Shown here: positions 31,539 to 42,707 of the stretch, piece after piece
How positions within the stretch are numbered: position 1 is the first letter of the stretch
Layout of the letters: each line of letters starts with the position of its first letter
NCBI GenBank assembly: GCA_016779565.1
Contig: JADHNJ010000001.1
Span: 1-64,000, forward strand
Direction: 5' to 3'
DNA: 64,000 nt
Source: Pseudomonadales bacterium
GTDB lineage: Bacteria > Pseudomonadota > Gammaproteobacteria > Pseudomonadales > Azotimanducaceae
Made by a program: the position numbers and the translations under genes
Notes under the pieces: generated by a model
Seen by the model: the letters and a program-made list of their open reading frames with translations, nothing else
What the model was told of the DNA's origin: nothing
Database searches by the model: none

Positions 31539-33716
31539 ATGAGCAATTCCACCATCTATAACATCGCGATTCCGGTACCCTTGCCCGGCACTTTCGAGTA
31601 TGCGAGCCCTTTACCCCTAAAACCTGGGATTCGCGTCTCGGTTACGTTCGCTCGCCGAAGATTAACAGGCGTCGTCATTAGTCTTTGCGATGACCCAGTG
31701 ACACCTGCAGCAAAGCTTAAACCCATCGATGCCATCCTTGATGCCGAGCCAGTCTTCGATCAAGCGCTATTGAACCTGCTGATCTGGGCATCAAATTATT
31801 ATTTTCATCCAATTGGCGAGGTTTTTTCTGCGGCCTTACCCAGCAAAATCAAGCACGGCGGTGCACTCGAGGCTGCCACCGAACGGCTGACCCTAACCGA
31901 GCTGGGTATTCAAATGGCTAAAGTTGGGAATTTGCCTCGGGCCCCTAAACAGGCTCAGTTGCTCACCAGACTCCAATCATCTGAGCCGATGTCTCGAGCT
32001 GACCTAACTCAAGCCGGCTATTCAGCCGCGGTTATCCGAGGACTGATCCAAAAAAACTGGGCTTGCTGGCGCTCAGTAAAAGACGTACCAGCCAATGACG
32101 CTCCTCATCATTTCAAAGCAGCAATTTCTTTAACTGAAGCCCAAAGACAAGCGATCGCGGCAGTCGAGCTCGACCAACCTATGACCTACCTGCTCTACGG
32201 CGTCACCGGTAGTGGCAAAACCGAAGTCTATCTAAGGCTCATTGATCAAGTCCTAAGGACCGGGAAGCAGGCTCTGATTTTGGTGCCAGAAATTGCTTTA
32301 ACGCCCCAGACAGTTGACCGTTTTCAGGACAGGTTTGACTGTCGGGTTGGCGCGCTTCATTCTGGGATGACGGCCGCTGAACGTAACCGGCAATGGCAAG
32401 CTGCTCGATCCGGCGGCACCAAAATTATCATCGGCACAAGATCAGCCATATTTACGCCAATGGCCAGCATCGGCATCATCATTGTGGACGAAGAGCACGA
32501 TACCTCCTACAAACAACAGGACGGCTTTCATTACTCTGCTCGAGATCTAGCGACGGTGCGCGCCGCTAATGAGGGCATTCCTGTGGTGCTGGGATCGGCA
32601 ACCCCGTCGCTCGAATCGATTGCCAACGCTGAAGCAGGAAAATACCAGTTACTTAAGCTTCTGGATCGAGCCAACGGGGCTAAACGCGAGCGGTACCAAA
32701 TGCTACCGATGCCGCCCAACCAGTCAGACCCTCTGCCCAATCAAGCCCTGTTCACAGAAATCCGAGAGACTCTTGAACGGGGGGAGCAAGTCCTTGTGAT
32801 GCGCAATCGACGAGGCTATGCACCTGTCCTGTTTTGCACCGAATGTCGCTGGATTGCCGAATGCCAGGCTTGCGATGCTCGTCTGACCGTTCATCGCCAA
32901 CAAACCGGTTTAAAGTGCCATCACTGTGGCGCATCACACCCCATACCGACACACTGTCCTAATTGCTCACACGTTACCTTGACGCCAGTTGGTGATGGCA
33001 CCCAACGACTTGAAACCACTTTTCAAACGGCTTTCCCGGATTTCCCAATCGTGCGCATTGATAGCGACAACATTAAAGACCGGTTGAGCTTAGATAGGGC
33101 TTTAGCAAAGCTTCAAGGGGGTGAACCCTGCATTCTCATTGGGACTCAGCTCATCGCCAAAGGCCATCATTTCCCGCTTGTAACACTGGCAGTCGTGTTG
33201 GATATCGATCAAGGGTTTCTCAGTGCTGACTTTAAAGCCGTCGAGCGCACCGCCCAATTAATCATTCAAACCGGAGGTCGCAGCGGCCGCGATGAGCTGG
33301 CGGGCAAGGTTTACCTAAGTAGTCGTATGCCGGACTTACCCGGACTGAACGCGCTCATCGATCAAGACTACCTAACCTATGCCAAACAAATGCTTGCGGA
33401 TCGATCTCGCTATGAACTACCACCCTTCGCGCACCATGGTCTCATCCGAGCTGATGCCAAAACGCCTGGGTTAGCTGATCAGCTTTTGCAACGTGTACAA
33501 CGTCTAGTGAGGGCAGAGCGCCAAACAGAAATCCTCGGGCCTACCAGTCCAGCAATGGCCAAACGAGCGGGCTGGCATCGGTCGCAGTTGTTAATCAGCG
33601 CTTCGTCCCGGCAAGCCCGTCATAAAGTTCTCCAACAGCTACAAGTCGCCTTAACCCAAGCGGCACCAAGGACTATTCGATGGTCGATTGATGTCGACCC
33701 TGCAGATTTTTTCTGA
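31539..33716 (+). CDS. priA: Primosomal replication protein N' (PriA helicase)
   Basis: YGVTGSGKTEVYLRLI, DEEHDTSYKQQDGFHYSARDLA, Zn-binding Cys clusters CTECRWIAECQAC, CHHCGASHPIPTHCPNC. Confidence 0.97.
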   Translation: MSNSTIYNIAIPVPLPGTFEYASPLPLKPGIRVSVTFARRRLTGVVISLCDDPVTPAAKLKPIDAILDAEPVFDQALLNLLIWASNYYFHPIGEVFSAALPSKIKHGGALEAATERLTLTELGIQMAKVGNLPRAPKQAQLLTRLQSSEPMSRADLTQAGYSAAVIRGLIQKNWACWRSVKDVPANDAPHHFKAAISLTEAQRQAIAAVELDQPMTYLLYGVTGSGKTEVYLRLIDQVLRTGKQALILVPEIALTPQTVDRFQDRFDCRVGALHSGMTAAERNRQWQAARSGGTKIIIGTRSAIFTPMASIGIIIVDEEHDTSYKQQDGFHYSARDLATVRAANEGIPVVLGSATPSLESIANAEAGKYQLLKLLDRANGAKRERYQMLPMPPNQSDPLPNQALFTEIRETLERGEQVLVMRNRRGYAPVLFCTECRWIAECQACDARLTVHRQQTGLKCHHCGASHPIPTHCPNCSHVTLTPVGDGTQRLETTFQTAFPDFPIVRIDSDNIKDRLSLDRALAKLQGGEPCILIGTQLIAKGHHFPLVTLAVVLDIDQGFLSADFKAVERTAQLIIQTGGRSGRDELAGKVYLSSRMPDLPGLNALIDQDYLTYAKQMLADRSRYELPPFAHHGLIRADAKTPGLADQLLQRVQRLVRAERQTEILGPTSPAMAKRAGWHRSQLLISASSRQARHKVLQQLQVALTQAAPRTIRWSIDVDPADFF

Positions 33717-33866
33717 TGCTTGTTGCTTTCAAAACGCAACGACAACCTACCAAAGCGCAACGTCAACCTACAGACCTTTTTCTTGGTCCCCTTAAGGCCC
33801 AGAGGATCCGGGCGGGAGCCGCAAGTAACTTGTGCAAACCGGCTTTGCTTCTTTTACACTAGCGCC

Positions 33867-34376
33867 ATGGCACCCGCTCAAAAAAAACGACGTCTACCGA
33901 GCAGTTTTGCTTCTGGCTTCCTACTCGGGCTCCTATCTGGCGTGACCTTGGTTGGATTGTTGGTTTGGTTGCCCGATCAGGAGGCCGCGACACCTACCGT
34001 TAATGCGGTTATCTCTCCAGATCCCGGAGTCAGCGAACCTGACCTCGACACCATCGATTGGTCCTTTTACGATCTGTTTCCTAAGGCTGAGGTGGCAACC
34101 GTGAGCGGCTACCAAAGCGCGAGGGATCCAGAGGCAGCGCCATCGATATATCATCTGCAGACCGGCTCTTTTGGCTCACCCCGAGATGCTGACGAACGCC
34201 GAGCTGCTTTGCTATTACTCGGACTGCCAGCATTTGTTGAACCAAAGATCATTGACGAGAAAACCTGGTACCGCGTCTTGGTGGGCCCAGTTTCCTCTGA
34301 GACTGACCTGAATCGCGTTCAAATGCTACTGGCGACCAATGATTTTGAGTCAATTCCGATTGCGAATCAGCCCTAA
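33867..34376 (+). CDS. SPOR domain-containing membrane protein
   Basis: KKRR..FLLGLLSGVTLVGLLVWLP TM anchor and C-terminal SPOR repeat (YHLQTGSFGSPRDADERRAALLLLG); start from ATG 33867. Confidence 0.85.
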   Translation: MAPAQKKRRLPSSFASGFLLGLLSGVTLVGLLVWLPDQEAATPTVNAVISPDPGVSEPDLDTIDWSFYDLFPKAEVATVSGYQSARDPEAAPSIYHLQTGSFGSPRDADERRAALLLLGLPAFVEPKIIDEKTWYRVLVGPVSSETDLNRVQMLLATNDFESIPIANQP

Positions 34377-34466
34377 CTGGTAAGCTCGGTCTATAATATC
34401 AGCCAGCGCGTATCTACTTCTACCGTCGAAGAACGGCTGATTCATTCATTAGAGGGGGACCATCTT

Positions 34467-35009
34467 TTGCAGCAATTAAGGGGTACGACCATATTGTGCG
34501 TTCGACGTGGCGATCAAGTTGTCATCGGTGGCGACGGGCAAGTCACGCAAGGCGATACCGTGATGAAAGGCAACGCCAAGAAGGTTCGACGTCTTCACAA
34601 TGGTCAAGTCATCGCTGGCTTTGCCGGGGGTACGGCCGATGCCTTCACCTTATTCGAAAGGTTCGAATCACAATTACAGAAACATCAAGGGCATTTGGTT
34701 CGCGCGGCGGTAGAGCTCGCTAAAGACTGGCGAAGTGATCGCGCCTTGAGGCGGTTAGAAGCGCTCCTGTTAGTTGCTGATCTAGAAAATTCCTTAACCA
34801 TTACCGGTACAGGAGACGTCATCGAACCCAGCGACGGTATCATGGCGATCGGCTCTGGTGGACAATACGCCAAAGCGGCAGCTACTGGACTGCTGCAATA
34901 CTCCGAGTTAGGGGCAGAGGAGATCGTACGAAAAAGTCTCATAATAGCCGCTGACATTTGCATCTACACTAATGCAAACCTCACCATAGAATCTCTTCCT
35001 CGTACCTAA
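34467..35009 (+). CDS. hslV: ATP-dependent protease peptidase subunit HslV
   Basis: [46 protein letters not shown] start. Confidence 0.97.
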   Translation: MQQLRGTTILCVRRGDQVVIGGDGQVTQGDTVMKGNAKKVRRLHNGQVIAGFAGGTADAFTLFERFESQLQKHQGHLVRAAVELAKDWRSDRALRRLEALLLVADLENSLTITGTGDVIEPSDGIMAIGSGGQYAKAAATGLLQYSELGAEEIVRKSLIIAADICIYTNANLTIESLPRT

Positions 35010-35025
35010 ACCATCGGATCCATTT

Positions 35026-36360
35026 ATGACCGCCATGACCCCTCGAGAAATCGTTCACGAACTTGGTAAGCACATTATTGGGCAAGAGGACGCCAAACGT
35101 GCTGTCGCCATAGCCCTACGCAATCGTTGGCGGCGGCAACAACTCCCTCAGGACGTGATGCAAGAAATCTCTCCGAAAAATATTCTGATGATTGGGCCGA
35201 CCGGTGTTGGTAAAACTGAAATTGCTCGGCGCCTAGCACGTCTGGCCAATGCGCCATTTATCAAAGTTGAAGCAACCAAGTTCACCGAAGTTGGCTATGT
35301 CGGTCGAGACGTAGAATCGATTATTCGAGATTTGACTGAGTCTGCTTATAAAATGCTTAGGGATCGCCAAATCAATGCTGCTAAACCTCGAGCATTAGAT
35401 GCCGCTGAATCACGGGTGCTTGATGCGCTTCTGCCAGTGGCCAGGGATAGCGACGACGCTGAGCATAGCGAATCCTCGACCCGGCAGCTGCTTCGAAAAA
35501 AACTACGCGAAGGCAGCCTGGACGATCGAGACATCGAGATTGAGGTACAACCGCCAAAGGTGGGCGTCGAGATTATGGCGCCACCCGGCATGGAAGATAT
35601 GACGAGCCAGATTCAAAACATGTTCTCGAATTTAGCAGCTGATCAAAAAAAGCGCCAAAGAATGTCGGTCAAAGCAGCACTCAAAGCGCTTCAAGACGAG
35701 GAGGCTAGCCGTCTAGTCGATGATGACGAGCTTAAGAGCCAAACCGTCGAGGCAGTGGAACAAACAGGCATCGTGTTCATTGACGAGATCGATAAAATCG
35801 CCAAAAGCGCCGCCCACACCGGCGGCGACGTCTCCCGCGAAGGCGTGCAGCGAGACCTGTTACCTTTGATCGAGGGCTCCAATGTTTCGACGAAATTCGG
35901 CATCGTACGTACCGACCACATTTTGTTTATTGCCTCAGGCGCCTTCCATTTGAGCCAACCCTCGGACTTGATTCCAGAGATGCAAGGCCGACTGCCGATA
36001 CGAGTCGAGTTAAACGCGCTCACCGTCCACGACTTTGAACGCATTCTTCGCGAACCGGATTATTGCATCATTGAGCAGTACCAGCACTTATTACGAACTG
36101 AATCCGTCAACTTAACATTTACCGATGACAGCATTCACGAAATCGCTACCATTGCCTGGCAGGTCAACGAGCGCATTGAAAATATCGGCGCTAGAAGACT
36201 GCATACCGTCATGGAGCGACTGCTCGAGGACATTTCTTTCGAGGGCGGCGAATATCATGGGTGCGCCGAAGGTGGCGCCATCACCATTGATGCCGAATTT
36301 GTGAAAACCCGATTAGCCGATCTTGCGGCTGACAGCGACCTCAGCCGTTATATCCTGTAG
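35026..36360 (+). CDS. hslU: HslU ATPase subunit
   Basis: [53 protein letters not shown]-like C-terminus. Confidence 0.98.
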   Translation: MTAMTPREIVHELGKHIIGQEDAKRAVAIALRNRWRRQQLPQDVMQEISPKNILMIGPTGVGKTEIARRLARLANAPFIKVEATKFTEVGYVGRDVESIIRDLTESAYKMLRDRQINAAKPRALDAAESRVLDALLPVARDSDDAEHSESSTRQLLRKKLREGSLDDRDIEIEVQPPKVGVEIMAPPGMEDMTSQIQNMFSNLAADQKKRQRMSVKAALKALQDEEASRLVDDDELKSQTVEAVEQTGIVFIDEIDKIAKSAAHTGGDVSREGVQRDLLPLIEGSNVSTKFGIVRTDHILFIASGAFHLSQPSDLIPEMQGRLPIRVELNALTVHDFERILREPDYCIIEQYQHLLRTESVNLTFTDDSIHEIATIAWQVNERIENIGARRLHTVMERLLEDISFEGGEYHGCAEGGAITIDAEFVKTRLADLAADSDLSRYIL

Positions 36361-36377
36361 CTCAAGGCAAGTAGACC

Positions 36378-36743
36378 GTGCAGCCCATAGAAATCAAAGT
36401 CCATCGTCAATCAGCGCTGCTCGAACTGCTATACCCGGAAGAGGCTTTTGTCCTGAGCGCTGAGTTTTTACGCGTTCATTCACCTTCTGCGGAAGTTCAG
36501 GGACATGGACCAGGGCAGGCCACGCTCCAGGTTGGTAAGCGATTGGTCTCCTTCCGAAACATCATTCCCCAAGGGCATTATGCCATTCGAATAGAATTCT
36601 CCGATGATCATAATTCGGGCATTTATAGTTGGGACTATCTCCGGGAGCTTGCAATCAACCGCGACACGTATTGGCAAACGTATTTAGCCGCACTCGCACA
36701 AAGTGGCGGTTCTCGAGACCCAGTCGTGCTGGCACTGTCTTAA
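36378..36743 (+). CDS. DUF971 / gamma-butyrobetaine hydroxylase-like N-terminal domain protein
   Basis: LLELLYPEEAFVLSAEFLRVHSPSAEVQGHG..GHYAIRIEFSDDHNSGIYSWDYLREL. Confidence 0.9.
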   Translation: MQPIEIKVHRQSALLELLYPEEAFVLSAEFLRVHSPSAEVQGHGPGQATLQVGKRLVSFRNIIPQGHYAIRIEFSDDHNSGIYSWDYLRELAINRDTYWQTYLAALAQSGGSRDPVVLALS

Positions 36744-36798
36744 CCCCCGGATGGATTTAAAGGTGTACAATCTCACCACTACGCTTGGGTAATTCGGT

Positions 36799-37578
36799 AT
36801 GTCTGAAGAACACACACACTTTGGCTTTCAAGAGGTGCCTCTATCGGAGAAAGCTGATCGCGTTGCGGATGTGTTTAGGAAGGTTGCCAATCAATATGAC
36901 ACCATGAACGACCTGATGTCTCTTGGTAGTCATCGCCTCATGAAACGCATGGCAGTAGAGCTGACTCGGGCGAAGAAAGGCCATACCGTGCTGGATCTTG
37001 CAGGCGGCACTGGGGATCTGTCCCGGCTACTTGCTGACCGGGTTGGCCGCGAGGGCACGGTGATACTTTGCGATATCAACCCTGAGATGATCCGCGTCGG
37101 TCGCGACCGACTGCTTGACCGAGGTTATCAATCCGTAAGTTTCACCATCGGAGACGCCGAGCAGCTGCCGCTCGCAGACCAAAGCCTTGATGCCATCATC
37201 ATTGGTTTCGGACTTCGCAATGTGACGCGTAAAGAGGTTGCGCTCAAAGCCATGCGCAAAGCCCTAAAACCTGGCTGCAGGGCCGTAATCCTGGAATTTT
37301 CAACTCTGGCCCATCCCGCCCTAGTGCCGGCGTATCAGAAATTTTCCACAATCTGGCCAAAGCTCGGTCAATGGATCACGGGCGATGCCGCGCCTTATCA
37401 ATATTTGGTCGAATCCATCGCCATGCACCCAGATCAAGAAACCCTCGCTGGAATGATGCGGGAAGCGGGTTTCGTTGGCGTGGGTTTTGATAATCTACTC
37501 GGCGGCGTCGCCGCCTTGCATTACGGTGAAGCGCCGCTGCCCAATTCCCCGGAGCCGGCAACAAAGAGTATGGAATGA
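36799..37578 (+). CDS. ubiE: Ubiquinone/menaquinone methyltransferase UbiE
   Basis: FGFQEVPLSEKADRVADVFRKVANQYDTMNDLMSLGSHR; LDLAGGTGDL. Confidence 0.97.
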   Translation: MSEEHTHFGFQEVPLSEKADRVADVFRKVANQYDTMNDLMSLGSHRLMKRMAVELTRAKKGHTVLDLAGGTGDLSRLLADRVGREGTVILCDINPEMIRVGRDRLLDRGYQSVSFTIGDAEQLPLADQSLDAIIIGFGLRNVTRKEVALKAMRKALKPGCRAVILEFSTLAHPALVPAYQKFSTIWPKLGQWITGDAAPYQYLVESIAMHPDQETLAGMMREAGFVGVGFDNLLGGVAALHYGEAPLPNSPEPATKSME

Positions 37579-39245
37579 ACCCTCTGCGGTTATCGTATCG
37601 ACGTCTGCTACGGCTCCTGAAGATTTTCATGAAGTATCGCCTGGATCGCCTCGCTGATTTAGGACTTACATCACCATTTTGGCTTAAATTTATCCGTTTG
37701 CCGCTTCTTCTTAAACCGCCACCGAGCCAAAATCTTGGTACCGATCTCGTCTCAGCCCTTACCGAACTCGGTCCAGCCTTTATCAAATTAGGGCAGTTGT
37801 TATCGACTCGGCGAGACCTGCTTCCCGAGCGCGTTGCGGATGCGCTAGCAACATTACAAGATCAGGTTGGCGCATTTGATACCGACCTAGCCATGAGCCT
37901 TCTCGAACAGGCCCTCGGCGCTCCTATCAAAGACCACTTTAGCCACGTTAACCAAACCCCTATTGCCTCTGCATCGATTGCGCAGGTTCACAGTGCGCAA
38001 TTACTCGATGGCCAAGCGGTTGTCATCAAACTCAAACGGCCCAACATAGAGCAAGATGTACTCGCTGATTTAGCGATGCTAGAGAGCATCGCCAGCCTCA
38101 TCGAGCGGACCTTTCAGGCATCTCGGCGACTACACCTTTTTGAAGTCTTGAGAGATTATCGCGCCATCATTCTTGGAGAACTCGATTTTATCCAAGAGGC
38201 CGACAACGCAAAAAAATTGCGTGAGTATTGGCTACCTAGAGGAAAACTTTATGTGCCGAAAATTCACCCGCAATATACCCGCGAAAACGTCATCGTCATG
38301 GAACAGGTGTTTGGCATCGGAATTGGCAATCGCCACGAACTGATCGAGGCTAATGTTGACCTTGAGCGTCTCGCGAATCTTGGCGTTGAGATTTTTTTCA
38401 CACAGGTCTTTATCGACAATTTCTTTCACGCGGATATGCACCCAGGCAATATTTTAATCGATGCCAGTGATCCCAAAGACCCCACTTACATCGCTCTAGA
38501 TTGCGCCATTATTGGCAGCCTGACGCGCCAAGACCGAAATTACCTCGGTCGCAATCTGATCAGCTTTTTTAACGAGGACTACCGAGATATCGCCGAAGCG
38601 CATGTTGAAAGCGGCTGGGTACCTGCCTACACCGATATCAATGCCTTTGAACGGGTAATTCGAGATACCTGCGCGCCGCTCTTTGGCAAAACCATGTCAG
38701 ATATTGCCTTTGGGAAACTGCTCGTCGAGCTATTCAGTGCTGCTCGACAGTTCAATATGGAGGTTCAACCGCAGCTCGTGCTTCTTCAAAAGACATTATT
38801 AAACATCGAAGGTATTGGCAGACATTTATATGGCGATCTCGATTTGTGGCAAACCGCCGCGCCTTTCATGCAAACTTGGCGGAAAGATCGCCTTTCCCCT
38901 AAGAGAGTCGTTCAAGACCTTTTGCTGTTAGGACCCGAGCTGCTACATGAACTTCCGGATTTACCCAAGAACCTTTTATTAGCCTCTAGACGCATTGAGC
39001 AATTAAGCAAAGCCCAAGTCACCCAGAGTAAAGCCCTCAATACGCTCGAGAACGCGTTGACCAAGCAGCTTGCCCGCCAGCGACGGCGAGATGGCTTTAT
39101 GATCATGGCCTTACCTCTAATTACAGGCTACGCCCTTAAGCTCATGGACGTGACGATCTCCATTGGCATGTTAATCCTAGGGTTGGGTATCATAGGCGTT
39201 GGTGTTTTTCTCGTTGCACGTAGCAAGGAAACCAACAATGATTAA
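37575..39245 (+). CDS. ubiB: Ubiquinone biosynthesis kinase-like UbiB
   Basis: GPAFIKLGQLLSTRRDLLP, ASIAQVHSAQL, FFHADMHPGNIL; two C-terminal TM helices; ATGA overlap with ubiE. Confidence 0.96.
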   Translation: MNPLRLSYRRLLRLLKIFMKYRLDRLADLGLTSPFWLKFIRLPLLLKPPPSQNLGTDLVSALTELGPAFIKLGQLLSTRRDLLPERVADALATLQDQVGAFDTDLAMSLLEQALGAPIKDHFSHVNQTPIASASIAQVHSAQLLDGQAVVIKLKRPNIEQDVLADLAMLESIASLIERTFQASRRLHLFEVLRDYRAIILGELDFIQEADNAKKLREYWLPRGKLYVPKIHPQYTRENVIVMEQVFGIGIGNRHELIEANVDLERLANLGVEIFFTQVFIDNFFHADMHPGNILIDASDPKDPTYIALDCAIIGSLTRQDRNYLGRNLISFFNEDYRDIAEAHVESGWVPAYTDINAFERVIRDTCAPLFGKTMSDIAFGKLLVELFSAARQFNMEVQPQLVLLQKTLLNIEGIGRHLYGDLDLWQTAAPFMQTWRKDRLSPKRVVQDLLLLGPELLHELPDLPKNLLLASRRIEQLSKAQVTQSKALNTLENALTKQLARQRRRDGFMIMALPLITGYALKLMDVTISIGMLILGLGIIGVGVFLVARSKETNND

Positions 39246-39627
39246 TGCAGCACTCGATGAACTTAATTTTAATGATGAGGGCTTAATGCCAGCCATTGCT
39301 ATTAACGATCTTAATGATGCAGTGCTGATGGTCGCTTGGATCAACGAGGAAGCCTTTGTTCAAAGCCTGAAAACTGGGTTTGCGCATTATTTCTCGCGGT
39401 CTCGGCAACGGCTTTGGCAAAAAGGAGAATCCTCAGGGCATAACCAAACCATTAAAAGCATTCACCTTGACTGTGATGGCGACGTATTAACTTGGCGAGT
39501 CGTCCAGTCCGGCGGCATCGCTTGCCACACAGGCCGGGCAACCTGTTTTTATCGGCAACTGATTGATGGTGCCTGGGTTGATACCGCCCCTGTCCTTAAA
39601 GATCCAGCGGAGATGTACCCCGAATGA
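39238..39627 (+). CDS. hisI: Phosphoribosyl-AMP cyclohydrolase
   Basis: FSRSRQRLWQKGESSGHNQTIKSIHLDCDGD..CHTGRATCFY. Confidence 0.96.
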   Translation: MINAALDELNFNDEGLMPAIAINDLNDAVLMVAWINEEAFVQSLKTGFAHYFSRSRQRLWQKGESSGHNQTIKSIHLDCDGDVLTWRVVQSGGIACHTGRATCFYRQLIDGAWVDTAPVLKDPAEMYPE

Positions 39628-39968
39628 CTGATACGATTGTCAGCAGGCTTTTTACAACGATCCAAGATCGAAAAGATGCCGATCCGACGACTTCCTATGT
39701 TGCCAGCTTGCATCATGCAGGGTTGGATAAGATTCTCGAAAAAATTGGAGAAGAATCTCTTGAGCTGATTCTTGCGGCCAAGAATTACCAAGCTGACGGC
39801 CTCCCTGAGGCTATTGTCTCTGAGATGGCTGATCTTTGGTTTCACTCCTTGGTTTTGTTGGCGCATAATGACTTAACGCCACAGGCTGTGTTTGAAGAAT
39901 TAAACCGCAGAGAAGGTATCTCTGGGATTGAAGAGAAGCAGGCTAGATCCTTAACCCATTCGGAGTAA
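39624..39968 (+). CDS. hisE: Phosphoribosyl-ATP pyrophosphatase
   Basis: ATSYVASLHHAGLDKILEKIGEESLELILAAK..EMADLWFHSLVLL-type HisE sequence. Confidence 0.95.
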   Translation: MTDTIVSRLFTTIQDRKDADPTTSYVASLHHAGLDKILEKIGEESLELILAAKNYQADGLPEAIVSEMADLWFHSLVLLAHNDLTPQAVFEELNRREGISGIEEKQARSLTHSE

Positions 39969-39971
39969 ACC

Positions 39972-40169
39972 ATGCCCGGTCCAACTGAACTCATTATCCT
40001 GCTGGCCATTGTGCTACTGGTATTTGGCAGTAAAAAACTGAAAAATTTCGGCAGCGACCTTGGCTCCGCTATTCGGGGTTTCCGCAGCGCAGTTACAGAA
40101 GAAGACAAACAAAACGCCGTTGAGACTAAAGAGGCAAAACCTGAGACGTCCGAAAAAGACGCTTCCTAA
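39972..40169 (+). CDS. tatA: Twin-arginine translocase subunit TatA
   Basis: [35 protein letters not shown]. Confidence 0.95.
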   Translation: MPGPTELIILLAIVLLVFGSKKLKNFGSDLGSAIRGFRSAVTEEDKQNAVETKEAKPETSEKDAS

Positions 40170-40172
40170 CCT

Positions 40173-40517
40173 ATGATCGACATCGGTTTCCCTGAGCTAG
40201 TGATCATCGCCATCGTTAGCCTCATTGTCATTGGCCCGGAGCAACTTCCTTCGACTTTGCGCACCCTAGCCCTTTGGTTTGGTCGATTAAAACGCGGCTT
40301 TAATGAACTGCGGCGTGAAATAGAGCACGGTATTGGCGCTGACGAGATCAAACAACAATTGCACAATGAAGCGATCTTAAAAGAAATTGAAAAATCCAAA
40401 GCCGCGATTGCTGATACCGCTCGAGAGGCTAGCAGCCTTGTGAAAGCGCAAGACCAGGCCTTTCAATCAACAGGGCAGGAAAACACCTCAGAAAGACCTC
40501 CTCATGACCGCAACTAG
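40173..40517 (+). CDS. tatB: Twin-arginine translocase subunit TatB
   Basis: [30 protein letters not shown]. Confidence 0.94.
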   Translation: MIDIGFPELVIIAIVSLIVIGPEQLPSTLRTLALWFGRLKRGFNELRREIEHGIGADEIKQQLHNEAILKEIEKSKAAIADTAREASSLVKAQDQAFQSTGQENTSERPPHDRN

Positions 40518-41265
40518 TCATCATGAAGACGACGAGCAAGGCCAACCACTCGTCGAACATTTGATCGAATTAAGGAGCCGGTTACTCAAAAGTGTGGCCG
40601 CCGTTGCCGTCATATTTATCCCAATGTTTTTCTTCGCCAATGAGATCTATGGCTACGTTGCCGCACCGCTTAAGGCCTTTTTACCTGAGGGTTCGAGCAT
40701 GATTGCAACTGAGGTCGCGTCACCTTTCTTAACACCATTTAAACTCTCTCTCGTTTTATCGATCTTTTTGGCAATCCCAGTGATTCTCCATCAGCTCTGG
40801 GCCTTTGTAGCCCCTGGCCTCTACGCTAATGAAAAACGGATTGCAGGTCCTTTGTTAATTTCGAGCATTCTTCTGTTCTACTTAGGGATGGCTTTTGCGT
40901 ATTTTGTGGTGTTCCCTCTCATCTTTGCCTTCTTTACCAGTATCGCGCCCGAGGGCGTGACGATCATGACTGACATCAATCGATATTTAGATTTCGTGCT
41001 CAAGCTCTTTTTTGCCTTTGGCATTGCCTTTGAAATTCCGATCGCGACAGTCTTATTAATATGGACTGGCGCGACCAGCACCGAGGCGCTTAAGGCAAAG
41101 CGCGCATTCGTTATTGTGGGCTGCTTCTTTGTCGGTATGTTACTGACGCCGCCGGATGTGGTATCTCAGATACTACTTGCGATTCCAATGTGGTTACTCT
41201 TTGAGGCAGGGATACTATTTAGTGCATTGATCCCCAGCTCAGAGGCTGATGAGGATGGAAGCTAA
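40504..41265 (+). CDS. tatC: Twin-arginine translocase subunit TatC
   Basis: [38 protein letters not shown]. Confidence 0.97.
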   Translation: MTATSHHEDDEQGQPLVEHLIELRSRLLKSVAAVAVIFIPMFFFANEIYGYVAAPLKAFLPEGSSMIATEVASPFLTPFKLSLVLSIFLAIPVILHQLWAFVAPGLYANEKRIAGPLLISSILLFYLGMAFAYFVVFPLIFAFFTSIAPEGVTIMTDINRYLDFVLKLFFAFGIAFEIPIATVLLIWTGATSTEALKAKRAFVIVGCFFVGMLLTPPDVVSQILLAIPMWLLFEAGILFSALIPSSEADEDGS

Positions 41266-41298
41266 ATGATATTGCTCGTTACGGGATATCAGCCCTCA

Positions 41299-41736
41299 TC
41301 ACGACACCGCTAACAAAAATGTGACGGGCCCATCATTAATCAAACTCACCGCCATGTCGGCACCAAATTTGCCCTGCTGAACCGGAACGTATTGCGCTGT
41401 CTCTCGAACGAAGTAATCGTACAAAGGTTCAGCTTCTGCTGGCGACATTGCTGCTGAAAAAGATGGGCGGAGCCCCTTTTGAGTATCTGCTGCCAAGGTA
41501 AATTGAGAGACTACCAACAAGCTGCCCTCGATATCTAGGACGTTCAAATTCATATGCCCGTCATCATCGGAAAATACCCGATAACGGACGACCCGTTGCA
41601 AGAGTCGATCTGCTATGGCTTCGTTGTCGTCACGCTCCACCCCTAAAAACACCAGCAATCCTGGGCCAATGCTCCCTTGAATAGCGCCGTCTATGCGAAC
41701 CTCTGCTTGTAGGACTCTTTGAATCAGCGCTTTCAT
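41299..41736 (-). CDS. dtd: D-aminoacyl-tRNA deacylase
   Basis: [48 protein letters not shown]. Confidence 0.97.
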   Translation of the reverse strand: MKALIQRVLQAEVRIDGAIQGSIGPGLLVFLGVERDDNEAIADRLLQRVVRYRVFSDDDGHMNLNVLDIEGSLLVVSQFTLAADTQKGLRPSFSAAMSPAEAEPLYDYFVRETAQYVPVQQGKFGADMAVSLINDGPVTFLLAVS

Positions 41737-42704
41737 GAGCGAATACCAAGCCGGGGCTCCAAGCGCTCTGCAAACGTTGTCGTCGCCCGAATCAGCGCGT
41801 CAATCATTGCACTGTCATTTGCGCCGTGACCCGCTTCTCGAACCACCATCAATTCACTATTGGGCCAGCGCTCCGACAGCAACTGGGCGTTGACCATCGG
41901 CGTCAACACATCAAAACGTCCTTGCACAAGGATCCCAGGGATCTCCTTCAGGGCATGAATATTTAGAAGCAATTCATTGGGTGATAAGAAGCAACCATTG
42001 ACCATGTAGTGGGTGCCGATAATACACTTTAAGAGGGCTCGCTGAGGTGCGCTGTAATAGTCGATCAGTCGTTGATGCGTTCGAAGATTACTGCAGCGAG
42101 CCTCCCATAAAGACCAAGCCTTGGCAGCAGCCGTGCGCTCCAGCTCGTTACTCGAGCGCATGAGTTGGCTATAACCTAAACAAGGGTCCTCCTTAAAGCC
42201 ATCCGGAAGCGGCGCGATAAAATCTCGCCAAGCATCGGGGAAAAATTGCGAAGCGCCCAACCGATAGATCCAATCGATATCCGTTTGGCGGCCTAGAAAA
42301 ATTCCCTTCAATATGAGCCCCAGCAAGCGCTCAGGGAATTTGATGGCAAAAGCCAGCGCCACTGTGCTGCCGAAACCGCCAGCGAACACCAGCGATTTCT
42401 CTATCCCTAGGAATCTTTGCAGTTTCAGAAGATCTTCAACCAAATCCGGCAACGTATTATTTTGCAGACTGCCAGAAGGCGTGGAGCGGCCTGCCCCCCG
42501 CTGATCGATTAGGACGATTCGGTAACGCGCCGGATTAAAATAACGTCGACTATCAAAGTCACAACCAGTGCCTGGCCCTCCGTGAACAAAGATTACCGGT
42601 ATGCCATCCTTGTTGCCGCTTTCATCAACGTACAGTTCATGGATGGCATCCACGGGCATCTTGTATCGAGCATACGGCTTTATTTCCGGATAAAGCGTTA
42701 GCAC
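41733..42704 (-). CDS. pip: Proline iminopeptidase
   Basis: [47 protein letters not shown]. Confidence 0.93.
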   Translation of the reverse strand: MLTLYPEIKPYARYKMPVDAIHELYVDESGNKDGIPVIFVHGGPGTGCDFDSRRYFNPARYRIVLIDQRGAGRSTPSGSLQNNTLPDLVEDLLKLQRFLGIEKSLVFAGGFGSTVALAFAIKFPERLLGLILKGIFLGRQTDIDWIYRLGASQFFPDAWRDFIAPLPDGFKEDPCLGYSQLMRSSNELERTAAAKAWSLWEARCSNLRTHQRLIDYYSAPQRALLKCIIGTHYMVNGCFLSPNELLLNIHALKEIPGILVQGRFDVLTPMVNAQLLSERWPNSELMVVREAGHGANDSAMIDALIRATTTFAERLEPRLGIRS

Positions 42705-42707
42705 ACA

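Noticed and set aside
34467-34484. Extra residues MQQLRG before the HslV catalytic Thr
   Set aside because: Short HslV propeptides of this kind (such as MEQYxG|TTI) are known in other proteobacteria.
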